DNA of 64,000 nucleotides from Holophagaceae bacterium (lineage in GTDB: Bacteria; Acidobacteriota; Holophagae; Holophagales; Holophagaceae), in contig JADJVL010000008.1 of NCBI GenBank assembly GCA_016710635.1, positions 124,001 to 188,000 of the forward strand, read 5' to 3'. This document shows, in pieces, positions 1 to 8,483 of the stretch. The notes under the pieces were generated by a model, which worked only from the letters and a program-made list of their open reading frames with translations, made no database searches and had not been told where the DNA came from. The position numbers and the translations under genes were made by a program. Positions within the stretch are counted from its first letter, which is position 1. Each line of letters starts with the position of its first letter.

Positions 1-1
1 T

Positions 2-1546
2 CTCGCCGAGCTGCGGGACCTGGATCTGCTGGAACTGAACCCGGTGGCCCTGGACGATTCCGGGCAGCCCCGGCCCCTGGACGCCGTCGGTCTCCGCGCC
101 ACTGGACGGCAGGCGGCGCGCTGGCCGCCGCCCTGCGGGTTCCTGGAACATCTCCTCGCCCCGCGCTCCGTCGCCATCGCCGGAGTCTCGGCCCAGGCCG
201 GCACCGTCGGACGCACCATCCTCGACAATCTCCGGCGCCGGCCCTGGGAACGGCTGACGGTGCTCAAGCCGGGCCAGGACGAATTCCTCGGCCTGCCCTG
301 CCTGCCGGACGTCAGCGCCCTCAAACAGGCGCCGGTGGACCTCCTGCTCCTCGCCCTGCCCGCTCCCGCGGCGGCCCAGACCCTGCTCCAGCTCATCGAC
401 CAGGGCGGCGGGGCCGCGGTGGTGGGCCTCGTGTCCGGCGGCCTCGGGGATGGCGCCGATGGCGAAGGCCTGGGGGCGAAGCTGTCGGAAGCCCTCCGGG
501 ACGCCCGGGAGATGGGCTGCTGGACTCCGGCGGTGCTCGGGCCCAACTTCCTCGGGCACTGGGTTCCCGGCGCGGGGATCGATACCTCCTTCATCGCCGA
601 GGACCGCCTCCCGCCCCTGCCGGAAGCGCCCGGTCCCCTGGCCCTCCTGAGCCAGAGCGGCGCCTTCCTCATCACCCGCCGCTCCCGCCTGCCCCGCCTG
701 CCCTTCGGCCTGGCCCTGGCCCTCGGGAACCAGATGGACGTGGCCCTTCCGGACCTGCTGGAAGCCCTGGTCGAACGCCCGGAATTCCGCGCCGTGGCGG
801 CCTACCTGGAGGGCTTCGGCCCCGGCCACCTCGCGGCCACGGCCAAGGCGGTCGCGAAGCTCGCCGCGCAGGAACGCCGCCCCCTGATCCTGCGCGCGGG
901 GCGCACCGAGGGCGGCCAGGCCGCCGCCGCCAGCCACACCGGCGCGCTGGCGGGGGACGCGGCCCTCGAGGAGGCGCTGCTGCGGCGGGCCGGAGCGCGG
1001 TGGACGACCTCCCAGGCGGCCTTCGACGCCGGGCTCGCCTGGCTCGGCGCCTTCCCGGCCCTTGCCCTGGGGCCCATCGCCCTGGTCACCAACGCCGGGT
1101 TCGAAAGCGTGGGCGCGGGCGATCTGCTGGTGGCGCCCCTCGCGGGCCTGGCCCAGGACGACGGCCTCGCCACGGACCTCCGGGCCATCCTGGCAGACGA
1201 AGGCCTGGCGGGTCTCGTCGCGCCAAGACTGCCCCTGGACCTCACGCCCATGGCGCCGCTGCGGGTCTTCGGCCGCTGCGCCAGCCGGATCCTCGACACG
1301 GAGGCCGCCATCGTCATCCTGGGCATCGTCCCCTTCGCACGGAACCTTCAGACGGACGATCTGGAGGCCGCGGCGGCCTTTGCGGAGACGCTGGCCACCC
1401 AGGCCAGGAGTCGCGGGAAGGCGGTGGCCTTCGCCGTGGACGCCGGCGCCGACTACGAGCCCTACCGGGAGGCCCTGGCCCGCAGCGGACTCCCAGTCTT
1501 CCTCCGGGTCGAGGATGCCTTGAAGGGGCTGGAAGCCCTCGCCTGA
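2..1546 (+). CDS. ADP-forming acyl-CoA synthetase (acetate--CoA ligase family), 5' partial
   Basis: The frame is open from base 2, so the gene begins before the window; the GTG at 44 is probably internal. The first residues (LLELNPVAL, then a PLDA stretch) look like the C-terminal end of an ATP-grasp (beta) domain. A CoA-binding Rossmann domain follows (LAPRSVAIAGVS), then the succinyl-CoA ligase-like part with the phosphohistidine motif ASHTGALAGD. Family knowledge: these enzymes convert acyl-CoA, ADP and phosphate to acid, CoA and ATP. The visible order is beta before alpha, the reverse of the usual alpha-beta fusion. A DUF6544-type gene follows after 19 bases. Substrate cannot be told. Confidence 0.75.
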   Translation, partial: LAELRDLDLLELNPVALDDSGQPRPLDAVGLRATGRQAARWPPPCGFLEHLLAPRSVAIAGVSAQAGTVGRTILDNLRRRPWERLTVLKPGQDEFLGLPCLPDVSALKQAPVDLLLLALPAPAAAQTLLQLIDQGGGAAVVGLVSGGLGDGADGEGLGAKLSEALRDAREMGCWTPAVLGPNFLGHWVPGAGIDTSFIAEDRLPPLPEAPGPLALLSQSGAFLITRRSRLPRLPFGLALALGNQMDVALPDLLEALVERPEFRAVAAYLEGFGPGHLAATAKAVAKLAAQERRPLILRAGRTEGGQAAAASHTGALAGDAALEEALLRRAGARWTTSQAAFDAGLAWLGAFPALALGPIALVTNAGFESVGAGDLLVAPLAGLAQDDGLATDLRAILADEGLAGLVAPRLPLDLTPMAPLRVFGRCASRILDTEAAIVILGIVPFARNLQTDDLEAAAAFAETLATQARSRGKAVAFAVDAGADYEPYREALARSGLPVFLRVEDALKGLEALA

Positions 1547-1565
1547 GCCTCCACCGGAACCGACC

Positions 1566-2426
1566 ATGAGCCGCGCGCGCCTCATCCTTGCGATCCTGGC
1601 GGCGCTCCTGTTCCTCGCCACCCTCGCGCGCTATTTCGGGGATGCGCGGTGGCGGGAGCGGACCGCCGACCTGCGGTCCGCCCTGACCTCCGCGCGGCGA
1701 CCCCCGCGGGTCGCGCGCTTCGAGACCGCCGAACTGGAAGGCCTTCCCGAACCGGTCCAGCGCTACTTCCGGGCGGTACTGCGACCGGGGCAGCCCATGC
1801 TCCTCGGAGCCCACATCCGCCAAGTGGGACAGTTCCGCATGGGCGAGGACAAGGACTCCTGGCGTCCCTTCCGGGCGGACCAGGTGATCCTCGCCGGACC
1901 TCCCGGCTTCGACTGGGACGCCCGCATCCAGGCGGCCCCAGGGCTGCAGGTCTACGTGCATGATGCCTACTGCCGTGGCGAAGGTCGGCTCGAGGCCTCC
2001 ATGCTGGGGCTCTGGCGGTTGGCCCACCTCCGTGGAACCCCAGAAGCCGCGGAAGGCGAGCTCCTGCGCTATCTCGCCGAAGGCGCCTGGATGCCCACGG
2101 CCTTGCTGCCCAGCCAGGGCGTGCGCTGGGAGCCCCTGGGAACCGATTCCGCAAGGGCCACCCTGACCGATGGCGCCGTCCGGGTTTCCCTGGATTTCAC
2201 GTTCGACGCCGTGGGCCTCATCACCACCATCCTTGCGCCGGCCAGGCCAAGAACGGTGAAGGGCGGCACCAGACCCACCGCCTGGGAGGGCCGGTTCAGC
2301 GATTGGCAGGAACGGAACGGCGTGCTCCTCCCCCTGGCCAGCGAGGTCGCCTGGCTCCTCCCGGAAGGCCGGTGGCCCTACTTCCGGGGCCGCACCGTGG
2401 AGATCCGCTTCGAGACCGCACCGTAG
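1566..2426 (+). CDS. DUF6544/DUF6920-like protein
   Basis: 286 residues. An N-terminal hydrophobic segment (about residues 5-22) looks like a signal anchor. A LPEPVQRYFR motif near residue 60 is typical of the DUF6544/DUF6920 family, whose function is unknown. The remainder is a mixed beta-rich region ending in EIRFETAP. It follows the acyl-CoA synthetase by 19 bases and may be cotranscribed. The family assignment rests on the motif and overall layout only. Confidence 0.6.
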   Translation: MSRARLILAILAALLFLATLARYFGDARWRERTADLRSALTSARRPPRVARFETAELEGLPEPVQRYFRAVLRPGQPMLLGAHIRQVGQFRMGEDKDSWRPFRADQVILAGPPGFDWDARIQAAPGLQVYVHDAYCRGEGRLEASMLGLWRLAHLRGTPEAAEGELLRYLAEGAWMPTALLPSQGVRWEPLGTDSARATLTDGAVRVSLDFTFDAVGLITTILAPARPRTVKGGTRPTAWEGRFSDWQERNGVLLPLASEVAWLLPEGRWPYFRGRTVEIRFETAP

Positions 2427-2478
2427 CGTCGGACCCCGACCGTTGGGCACCCTCGCCGTGCCTCCGGGGTTTCGCGCG

Positions 2479-2510
2479 GGAACTTCCCTTCATTGGTGCC
2501 TGTCCAACGG
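2479..2510 (+). promoter_or_regulatory. Putative ECF-sigma promoter upstream of the sigma factor gene
   Basis: GGAAC at 2479-2483 is followed after exactly 17 bases by TGTCCAACG (2501-2509). The same two blocks with the same spacing occur at 4346-4376 before the exported protein downstream of this sigma/anti-sigma pair. A GGAAC -35 is typical of ECF sigma factors, and self-regulated ECF genes usually carry the target promoter. The function is inferred; the sequence match is direct. Confidence 0.55.
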
Positions 2511-2631
2511 GCAGTCCACCGAGAGGCCGCCATGCCATCCGCCCCCTTGTGCGCCGGTTCCTTTCTCGCGCATCTTGCAATGCCCTTGTCCGCAGTCGGT
2601 CGATGGGACCGCCGCCGGTACACTGTCCCCC

Positions 2632-3255
2632 GTGACGAGCCTGCCGCGGTGGAACGAGGAGTCTGACGATGGGGAGCTGGTGGCGGCCTTCCGCACCGGA
2701 GAGCTCGGTGCTTTCGAGACCCTGGTCCGCCGGCACCAGAAGGCCATGCTGAATGTCGCCTATCGCATGCTCGGGAACCACGAGGAGGCCTGCGAAGTCG
2801 CGCAGGACGCCTTCGTGGCGGCCTACAAGGGACTGGCGAATTTCCGCGGGGAGGCCCGTTTCACCACCTGGCTCACCACCATCACGCTGAACCAGGCCCG
2901 CAACCGCATCGAGCACCTGGCCTCCCGCCGCCGCCATGAAGCCTATTCCCTCGATGCGCCCCGCCGGGATTCGGAAGGCGGTCACGACGAGGCCCGCCGG
3001 GAAGATCCACCTTCCGGTGCGCCTTCCGCCCTGGACCTGCTGGAGACCCAAGCCCTCCGCCAGCGGGTGGAAAAGTGCATCGACGCCCTGCCCCCTGACT
3101 TCCGCGAAGTCCTCGTGCTCCGGGACCTGCGGGACCATTCCTACGAGGAGATCGGCACCATGCTCAGCGTGCGCGAGGGGACCGTGAAGTCCCGCCTGTT
3201 CCGCGCGCGGGAAGGCGTGAAGGACTGCCTGAAACGCGGGGGGGAGGCGCCATGA
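2632..3255 (+). CDS. RNA polymerase ECF-type sigma-70 factor
   Basis: 207 residues from the GTG at 2632. Region 2 (about residues 15-85) contains FETLVRRHQKAMLNVAYRMLG and FRGEARFTTWLTTITLNQARN; region 4 (about 140-200) contains LPPDFREVLVLRDLRDHSYEEIG and the VREGTVKSRLFRAR helix-turn-helix. An acidic/Arg-rich linker separates them. The frame is open further upstream, but conservation begins near the GTG. No Shine-Dalgarno is seen; TACACT lies 7 bases before the GTG and could serve as a leaderless -10. The stop overlaps the anti-sigma start (ATGA), so the pair is translationally coupled. Confidence 0.9.
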   Translation: MTSLPRWNEESDDGELVAAFRTGELGAFETLVRRHQKAMLNVAYRMLGNHEEACEVAQDAFVAAYKGLANFRGEARFTTWLTTITLNQARNRIEHLASRRRHEAYSLDAPRRDSEGGHDEARREDPPSGAPSALDLLETQALRQRVEKCIDALPPDFREVLVLRDLRDHSYEEIGTMLSVREGTVKSRLFRAREGVKDCLKRGGEAP

Positions 3256-4340
3256 CGGCCTGCCGGGAGATCCAGGAACTCATGTCCACCGCCCTGGATC
3301 AGGCGTTGTCCGCGGGGGATCAGGCCCGCCTCGCATCGCACCTCTCCAGTTGCGACGCCTGCCGCGTTTTCCAGAACGAGTTGCAGGAGTCCCACCAGCT
3401 GGTCCGTGGGGTCGAGGCCATCGAACCTCCCCTGTGGCTGGCATCCCGGATCATGGCCCGCGTCCGGGCGGAAGCCATGCCGCAGCCCTCTTTCTGGCGC
3501 CGGGCCGTCTTGCCGATCCTGCTGAAGCCGCAGTACCAGGTGGCGACGCTGCTCCTGGTGGGCGCCACCAGCTTCTACCTCATCCGGAACCAATCGGGCT
3601 CCGTCCAGGATGGCTCGGGCCGGGATCAACCGAGCCTCCAAACCGCTCCAGTCGGAACGAGCACAAACCCCGAGGACAAGGCCATCGAGGAGGCCGCGGG
3701 GGCTCGGCCAGGAATTCCGCCCAGGCCCACGGAGCAGCGGAGGCTGCGGGAAGTGGACGCACCATCCCGTCAGGAAGGCGAGGCCAAGGAAAAGAAGGAT
3801 GTCTACGGCTTCGCCGCGCCGCCCCCTCCCTCGGCTGCGTCACCGGCTCCCGAAGCGATGCCCGGCGCCCTGGGGCGCGTGGGCGACGATATTGGCTTCG
3901 TGGCGCCGAAACCTGCCACACCCGCCGCCGGAGCCCCCGGGGGCGGCCCCGCCTCCAGCCTTGAACGGGACGCGCGGGCCGATCTCGCGGCGACCTCCAA
4001 GAAGGCCGCCGCGGCCGAGAAGCCCCGGGCCAAGGAGGAGGTGCTGGAGGACAGCGCCCAGGCGCCACGGTTCTACATCCAGTGGGAACCCGAACATCCG
4101 GACCGGGCCCGGCAGCTGCTGGAGCAGGAACTGGCGGACCTGGGCGGGACCGTGCTCCCGGAGGACCGACGCCAGAGCTCGCAGCAGACACAGGTCCATG
4201 CCCTGGGCGCGAGGCTGGACGGACGGCGTCTGCCCGAGCTCCTGGCCCGCCTGCAGCGACTGGGGACCGTGCGCTCTCCCCAGACTCAGCAATCCCAGTC
4301 CTCCCGCCCGGGCCAGGTGAATCTGCTCATCCGCTGGTGA
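3252..4340 (+). CDS. Anti-sigma factor with zinc-finger (zf-HC2) and membrane anchor
   Basis: 362 residues. The N-terminus has the anti-sigma zinc motif H-x3-C-x2-C (HLSSCDAC, about residues 31-38). One membrane segment follows near residue 97-112 (YQVATLLLVGATSFYLI). The long exported part is rich in Pro/Ala/Lys and ends in a folded-looking domain (from about residue 275). Family knowledge: such proteins hold an ECF sigma at the membrane until a signal arrives. The ATGA overlap with the sigma gene supports the pairing. Confidence 0.85.
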   Translation: MTACREIQELMSTALDQALSAGDQARLASHLSSCDACRVFQNELQESHQLVRGVEAIEPPLWLASRIMARVRAEAMPQPSFWRRAVLPILLKPQYQVATLLLVGATSFYLIRNQSGSVQDGSGRDQPSLQTAPVGTSTNPEDKAIEEAAGARPGIPPRPTEQRRLREVDAPSRQEGEAKEKKDVYGFAAPPPPSAASPAPEAMPGALGRVGDDIGFVAPKPATPAAGAPGGGPASSLERDARADLAATSKKAAAAEKPRAKEEVLEDSAQAPRFYIQWEPEHPDRARQLLEQELADLGGTVLPEDRRQSSQQTQVHALGARLDGRRLPELLARLQRLGTVRSPQTQQSQSSRPGQVNLLIRW

Positions 4341-4345
4341 TCCTG

Positions 4346-4376
4346 GGAACCCCTGGAGGCTTCGGGCTGTCCAACG
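4346..4376 (+). promoter_or_regulatory. Second copy of the ECF-type promoter motif
   Basis: GGAAC at 4346-4350, a 17-base spacer, then TGTCCAACG at 4368-4376. The blocks and spacing are identical to 2479-2509. It lies just after the anti-sigma stop and about 25 bases before the next gene, so that gene is probably a direct target of the ECF sigma. Confidence 0.55.
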
Positions 4377-4401
4377 AGGCAGCCCACACCAGGAGGTTCC
4401 C

Positions 4402-5259
4402 ATGAAGACCAGGATGGCCCTTTCCCTCGCCGCAGGCCTCTGTGCCTGCGCCATCCCAGCCCCCAGCCAGAGCGCCGGCCGTGGCGTGACCATCGAGATC
4501 CGCACCGATGGCGGCGGGGCCCTGCCCCTCTATCCTGCCGCCAGCCGCGGCGCCGAGTCCCGGGTCTACGCCGAGGCCGTGCAGGGACAGGCCTATCGCA
4601 TCGTCGTCCACAACCACCTGAACCGGCGCGTCGGTCTTGTCATCGCCGTGGACGGCCGGAACATCATCTCCGGCCAGGCCTCGTGGCTGCGCAGCAACGA
4701 GCGCATGTACATCCTTGGCCCCTACGAATCCCAGTCCTACGAGGGCTGGCGGGCCTCCTCGGACCGGGTCAACCGCTTCTACTTCACCCACGCCGCCGAT
4801 TCCTACGCGTCCGCCTTCGGCGATGAATCCGCCATGGGGCTGATCTCCGTCGCGACCTTCGGCGAGCTCCGCCAAAGGCAGCCTGCCCGCGGCTGGTTCG
4901 GCTGGGGGAGGGATTCAGGCTCCCGGAGCCGGGAGGCGGACCGATCCGATGCCCCCAGCGCCAAGGCCATGCCTGGCTCCGGCACCGGATCGGCGGCGCC
5001 CTCGGAGCAGCGCAGCGAGCGGCCAACGCCCCGGGACCTGGAAGAGGGTCAGGCTGGCACGGGTTACGGCTCGGACACCTACTCGCCCTCCTACACCGTC
5101 ACCTTCGAACCGGAAAGCGCGCCCCTGGAGAAGACCTTCATCAAGTACGAGTGGCGGGAAGCGCTGGTGCGCCTCGGCGTCCTGCGCAACCCTCCTGCGA
5201 TCCCTCGGAACCGCCTGTGGGACGAAGGGTATGCGCCTCCGCCGCCCCGGCGCTGGTGA
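4402..5259 (+). CDS. Exported protein, probable ECF regulon member
   Basis: 285 residues with a clear signal peptide (MKTRMALSLAAGLCACAIPAP, cleavage near residues 21-25). Residues about 28-150 form a compact region (VTIEIRTDGGGALPLYP, then VVHNHLNRRVGLVIAVDGRNI and a YILGPYESQSYEGWR stretch) that looks like a beta-sandwich. The C-terminal third is low-complexity, then a short conserved-looking tail. I do not recognise a family. AGGAGG sits 5 bases before the ATG. It is preceded by the shared ECF-type promoter, so it may act in an envelope response. Confidence 0.75.
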   Translation: MKTRMALSLAAGLCACAIPAPSQSAGRGVTIEIRTDGGGALPLYPAASRGAESRVYAEAVQGQAYRIVVHNHLNRRVGLVIAVDGRNIISGQASWLRSNERMYILGPYESQSYEGWRASSDRVNRFYFTHAADSYASAFGDESAMGLISVATFGELRQRQPARGWFGWGRDSGSRSREADRSDAPSAKAMPGSGTGSAAPSEQRSERPTPRDLEEGQAGTGYGSDTYSPSYTVTFEPESAPLEKTFIKYEWREALVRLGVLRNPPAIPRNRLWDEGYAPPPPRRW

Positions 5260-5352
5260 TTGACTGCGGGAATGGCCTGAAGGCGAAGGCCGCGAAATCC
5301 CCCCCGGGTCTCGCGGGCTTCGCCTGGGCCGCTGGAGGAGTCCTCGAGGGAC

Positions 5353-5775
5353 TCACTTCACCTGCAGCCCTTCCAGATATTTCGTCAGGCCGGCCACCCG
5401 CTGCTGGACCACGGACTCCTGGCGGTCATTGAAGACCCGGAAGACCGGTCCCCAGACGGGCATGTCCTTCACGCCATGGGTGCCCGTCCCGGCTTCCCCG
5501 CGGATCACCTGGGCCACATGCGCGGCGGGAAAGACCCCCTTGTTAAGCCTGGAGAGGTGCGTGAGGTCGGGGGTGGGGGTCTTCAGCCGGGAGGCGACAG
5601 GGCCATTGCCGGTGCCATCCGTGCCATGGCAGCTCGCGCAATAGGCCTTGTACATCTCCATGCCCGACCCTGGAGAGGTGTAAGGGGTCGGCATCTTTTT
5701 CACATTGGATTCCTGGGCCATGCCCGCGAAGCAGACAAGGGCTCCCAGGCTGAGGGTAAGGGCGGGACGGTTCAT
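5353..5775 (-). CDS. Exported monoheme cytochrome c
   Basis: 140 residues from the ATG at 5775; AAGGAG lies 5 bases upstream. There is a signal peptide (MNRPALTLSLGALVCFAGMAQ), a CASCH heme-binding motif about residue 48, and a downstream MPVW that probably supplies the distal Met ligand. Size and layout fit a class I / cbb3-type soluble cytochrome c. The neighbours give no obvious redox partner. Confidence 0.85.
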   Translation of the reverse strand: MNRPALTLSLGALVCFAGMAQESNVKKMPTPYTSPGSGMEMYKAYCASCHGTDGTGNGPVASRLKTPTPDLTHLSRLNKGVFPAAHVAQVIRGEAGTGTHGVKDMPVWGPVFRVFNDRQESVVQQRVAGLTKYLEGLQVK

Positions 5776-5976
5776 GGGCTTCTCCTTGGACCCCGCGCCT
5801 TGAGCGCTCACCGCAGGGCCGAAATCTCCCACTTCCGGTGCGGGTCCGGTGCAAGCGTGGTGCCCACCGCTGGATGGGTCCAGTGACGGGCCTCACAGAC
5901 CTGGGGTAGGTTGCAGGCGCCTGGGCGGAGCAGACCCCCTTCAGCCGCAGGCCATACTGGCACTCGTGAGGTGCCC

Positions 5977-6240
5977 ATGAGCCTGCAAAGCCGCGTCATC
6001 GCCTTCCTGGCCCGGCCCGTGCCCGAGGATGTGGGCTACGTCGCGGATTCCATCGCGGAGCGCATCCTTTCCGCCTACGCAAAGGGCGGCGGGATCGGGT
6101 CGGATCCCGACCTGCTGGAGCTGCTGGAGCTCTGCATCCTGGAATCCCGAGCCGCCGCCGAGGAGGGCAGCCCGGTTCGGCGCACATGGTTCAACGAAAG
6201 CGCCGGCCTCCTGGAGGCCATCCAGGCCGAGTGCTCCTGA
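5977..6240 (+). CDS. Small hypothetical protein
   Basis: 87 residues, acidic, largely helical, no membrane segment or Cys motif (begins MSLQSRVIAFLARPVPEDVG). GAGGTG precedes the ATG. The reading frame extends upstream, but those residues look non-coding. Function unknown. Confidence 0.55.
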   Translation: MSLQSRVIAFLARPVPEDVGYVADSIAERILSAYAKGGGIGSDPDLLELLELCILESRAAAEEGSPVRRTWFNESAGLLEAIQAECS

Positions 6241-6267
6241 GGCCGCCGGGAAGAACCGCCTCAGCGC

Positions 6268-6867
6268 TCATTTCTGAACGCTGCCCAGCGCCACCACCTC
6301 CGCCGCGATCTCCCGGCTGAGGCGGTCGAGGATGCGGTCGTGGGCACCGACGAGGGCTTCGGGTCCGGAATCCGGGACGGGCTCCTCCAGCCTGCTCCTG
6401 CGCCGCAAGAGGGCGGCGCCGCCGGACGCCGGCGCCAGCATCCAGGTCGCCCGCAGGGTCAGGACCCCGCCGGGACGCCCGTCCAGGCGTTGCACGTCCA
6501 CTTCCAGCCTCCAGGCCGCCTTTACCCGCTCGCCGAACGGGTGGGCCACCACCGCATCGCCCCCAAGCAGCGCGCCGAGGTTTTCCACAAGCACCCGCTG
6601 CACGTCCGGGCCCAGGCCATTGCCCCAGCGGTGGGCCTCGGAGATCTCCAGGGTGCCTTCGGACCGGGTGATCACCAGCTGGGACCGCTGGAGCGCTTCC
6701 GACAGCCGCACGGGCATCACTTCCAGGGCCGCGGCGGCCACGGGCGCGCCCTCGCGGGCGGGCGACAGGGGCCGCAGGGTGTGGAACACCACCGGCTCGG
6801 AACGCTTCAGGCAGCCCGGCGACGCCGCGAGTCCCGCGGCCAGTAGCCATCGCGTCGACAGTCTCAT
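6268..6867 (-). CDS. pqiC: PqiC-type ABC transport auxiliary lipoprotein
   Basis: 199 residues; hydrophobic N-terminus ending in SPGC, a weak lipobox, then the PqiC layout (PVVFHTLRPLSP, VMPVRLSEALQRSQLVITR, HRWGNGLGPDVQRVLVENL). Its start overlaps the end of pqiB. Family knowledge: PqiC is an outer-membrane lipoprotein that works with PqiA and PqiB in lipid movement across the envelope. Confidence 0.85.
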   Translation of the reverse strand: MRLSTRWLLAAGLAASPGCLKRSEPVVFHTLRPLSPAREGAPVAAAALEVMPVRLSEALQRSQLVITRSEGTLEISEAHRWGNGLGPDVQRVLVENLGALLGGDAVVAHPFGERVKAAWRLEVDVQRLDGRPGGVLTLRATWMLAPASGGAALLRRRSRLEEPVPDSGPEALVGAHDRILDRLSREIAAEVVALGSVQK

Positions 6868-8426
6868 TTCTGCTTCCCCTTCCCGAAGATCAGCGCTTCT
6901 GGTTGGCGTTCGAGGGTATCGGCCAGCTCCCGGAGGGAACGGGAAGCCTTGGCGAATTCGTCGAGGGCCCGGTGGAGATCCTGCTGGGCCGGAGAATCCG
7001 CCCGCAGAGTCTTTTCCAGCGTGGCCAGGGTGGCCTGGGCCTGCGCCAGCGTGGCCTTCGCCTGGGGCGCGGTGTCCTGGTCCAGCTTCGCCATGAGGAC
7101 CGTGGTCTGCTGCAGCGCCGCCTTGAGGGCCGGGATCGCCGTGCGCACCTCCTCGACGATCTCCTCCAGGGGCAGTTTCTGCAGGCGCTCCGCGAGGTTC
7201 GCCAGGTTGTCCACCATGGCGGTCATGGTGGAAGGCATGGTGGGGATCTCCGGATACTTGCCGTAGCGTCCAAGGCTGCGGGCGGGGCCCTGGGTGCTGT
7301 AGCCGAGGTCCACGAACATGCTGCCGGTGAGCAGCGACGCGGGCTTGAGCTGGGCCCGCAGGCCCCGCTTCACCAACTGGGCCACCACCGCGTCCGTGCT
7401 GGAGGCCTTCGGGCCCAGCACCGAGAAGCGCTCGGGCTCCAGGGCGATCAGCACGGGGATCCTGCCTTCCAGGCTGTCCGCGTGGAACTCGAGCTTGAAG
7501 TCCTGCACTTCGCCGACCTTGATGCCCCGGAACTCCACCGGCGCGCCCCGGGTGAGGCCCCGCACGGATTCGTTGAAGTTCACCACGTAGTAGTGGCGCT
7601 GCCGGATGACCTGCTCGCTGATGGCGTCATGGTTGGGATAGAGGGTGAACACGTGGCCCTTGGGCACCTTGACCCCGGCCTCCAGGCTTTCGGGGTTCTC
7701 GAAGGAGATCCCGCCCAGCAGGATGTCCGCCAGGGATTCGGACTTCATGCGGATGCCGCTGGCGTCCAGGGAGACGTCCACGCCGCCCGCGTCCCAGAAC
7801 CGCGTGGCCGTGTTCACCAGGCTGTCGTAGGGCGCGTGGATGAAGGCCTTGATGGACACGGACCGGCCGTCCTTCTCCAGGTCGAAGCCCGCCACCTCGC
7901 CCACCCGGATCTGGCGGAAGTGCACGGGGCTGCCGATGTTCAGCGATCCCACCTTGTCCGCCTGCAGGACCACCAGGAGGCCCGTCTGCTTGGTGGTAAG
8001 CAGGCCCGGGGACTCGAGTCCCGTATACGCGTTGTCGAAGGCCTGGTCCTCCACGGGCTGGCCGGGGTCCATGGCGATGTAGGCCCCCGAGAGCAGGGTT
8101 CCGAGACCCGAGATGCCGCTGCTCCCGATGCGGGCCCGGACGATCCAGAAGCGGCTGTTGACGGAGAGCAGGGGCGCGGCGTCCTTGTTCAGCTCCGCGG
8201 TCACCACCACCCGCGTGAGGTCCTTGCTGAGGCCCATGGCCGTCACTTTGCCGATTTCCACGTCCTTGTAGCGGAGCCGGGTCTGGCCCGCCTCCAGTCC
8301 TTCCGCCGAAAGGAAGGTGATGGTGATGGAGGGGCCGCGGGACGTGTAGGCCCGGACGGCCATCCATGCGCCGATGAGGGCGGCGATGAGGGGGAGCAGC
8401 CACACCATGGAAGGCCGCCAGCGCAT
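6864..8426 (-). CDS. pqiB: PqiB-type MCE protein (intermembrane transport); true start probably 8487
   Basis: 520 residues from the first in-frame ATG. One N-terminal membrane helix (WLLPLIAALIGAWMAVRAY) is followed by three MCE repeats (from about residues 31, 146 and 275) and a C-terminal helical region, as in PqiB. An ATG at 8487 overlaps the pqiA stop as ATGA and would begin MNPSAIQPPP; it is one base out of frame across an 11-base G run (C on the coding strand) at 8456-8466. A 10-base run would join the frames and give the normal Pro-rich lead-in. Either the run is miscalled or expression is phase-variable. Confidence 0.88.
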   Translation of the reverse strand: MRWRPSMVWLLPLIAALIGAWMAVRAYTSRGPSITITFLSAEGLEAGQTRLRYKDVEIGKVTAMGLSKDLTRVVVTAELNKDAAPLLSVNSRFWIVRARIGSSGISGLGTLLSGAYIAMDPGQPVEDQAFDNAYTGLESPGLLTTKQTGLLVVLQADKVGSLNIGSPVHFRQIRVGEVAGFDLEKDGRSVSIKAFIHAPYDSLVNTATRFWDAGGVDVSLDASGIRMKSESLADILLGGISFENPESLEAGVKVPKGHVFTLYPNHDAISEQVIRQRHYYVVNFNESVRGLTRGAPVEFRGIKVGEVQDFKLEFHADSLEGRIPVLIALEPERFSVLGPKASSTDAVVAQLVKRGLRAQLKPASLLTGSMFVDLGYSTQGPARSLGRYGKYPEIPTMPSTMTAMVDNLANLAERLQKLPLEEIVEEVRTAIPALKAALQQTTVLMAKLDQDTAPQAKATLAQAQATLATLEKTLRADSPAQQDLHRALDEFAKASRSLRELADTLERQPEALIFGKGKQK

Positions 8427-8483
8427 CTGGATCTGGGGCTCCGGGGCTGACTCCTGGGGGGGGGGGCTGGATCGCGGACGGGT

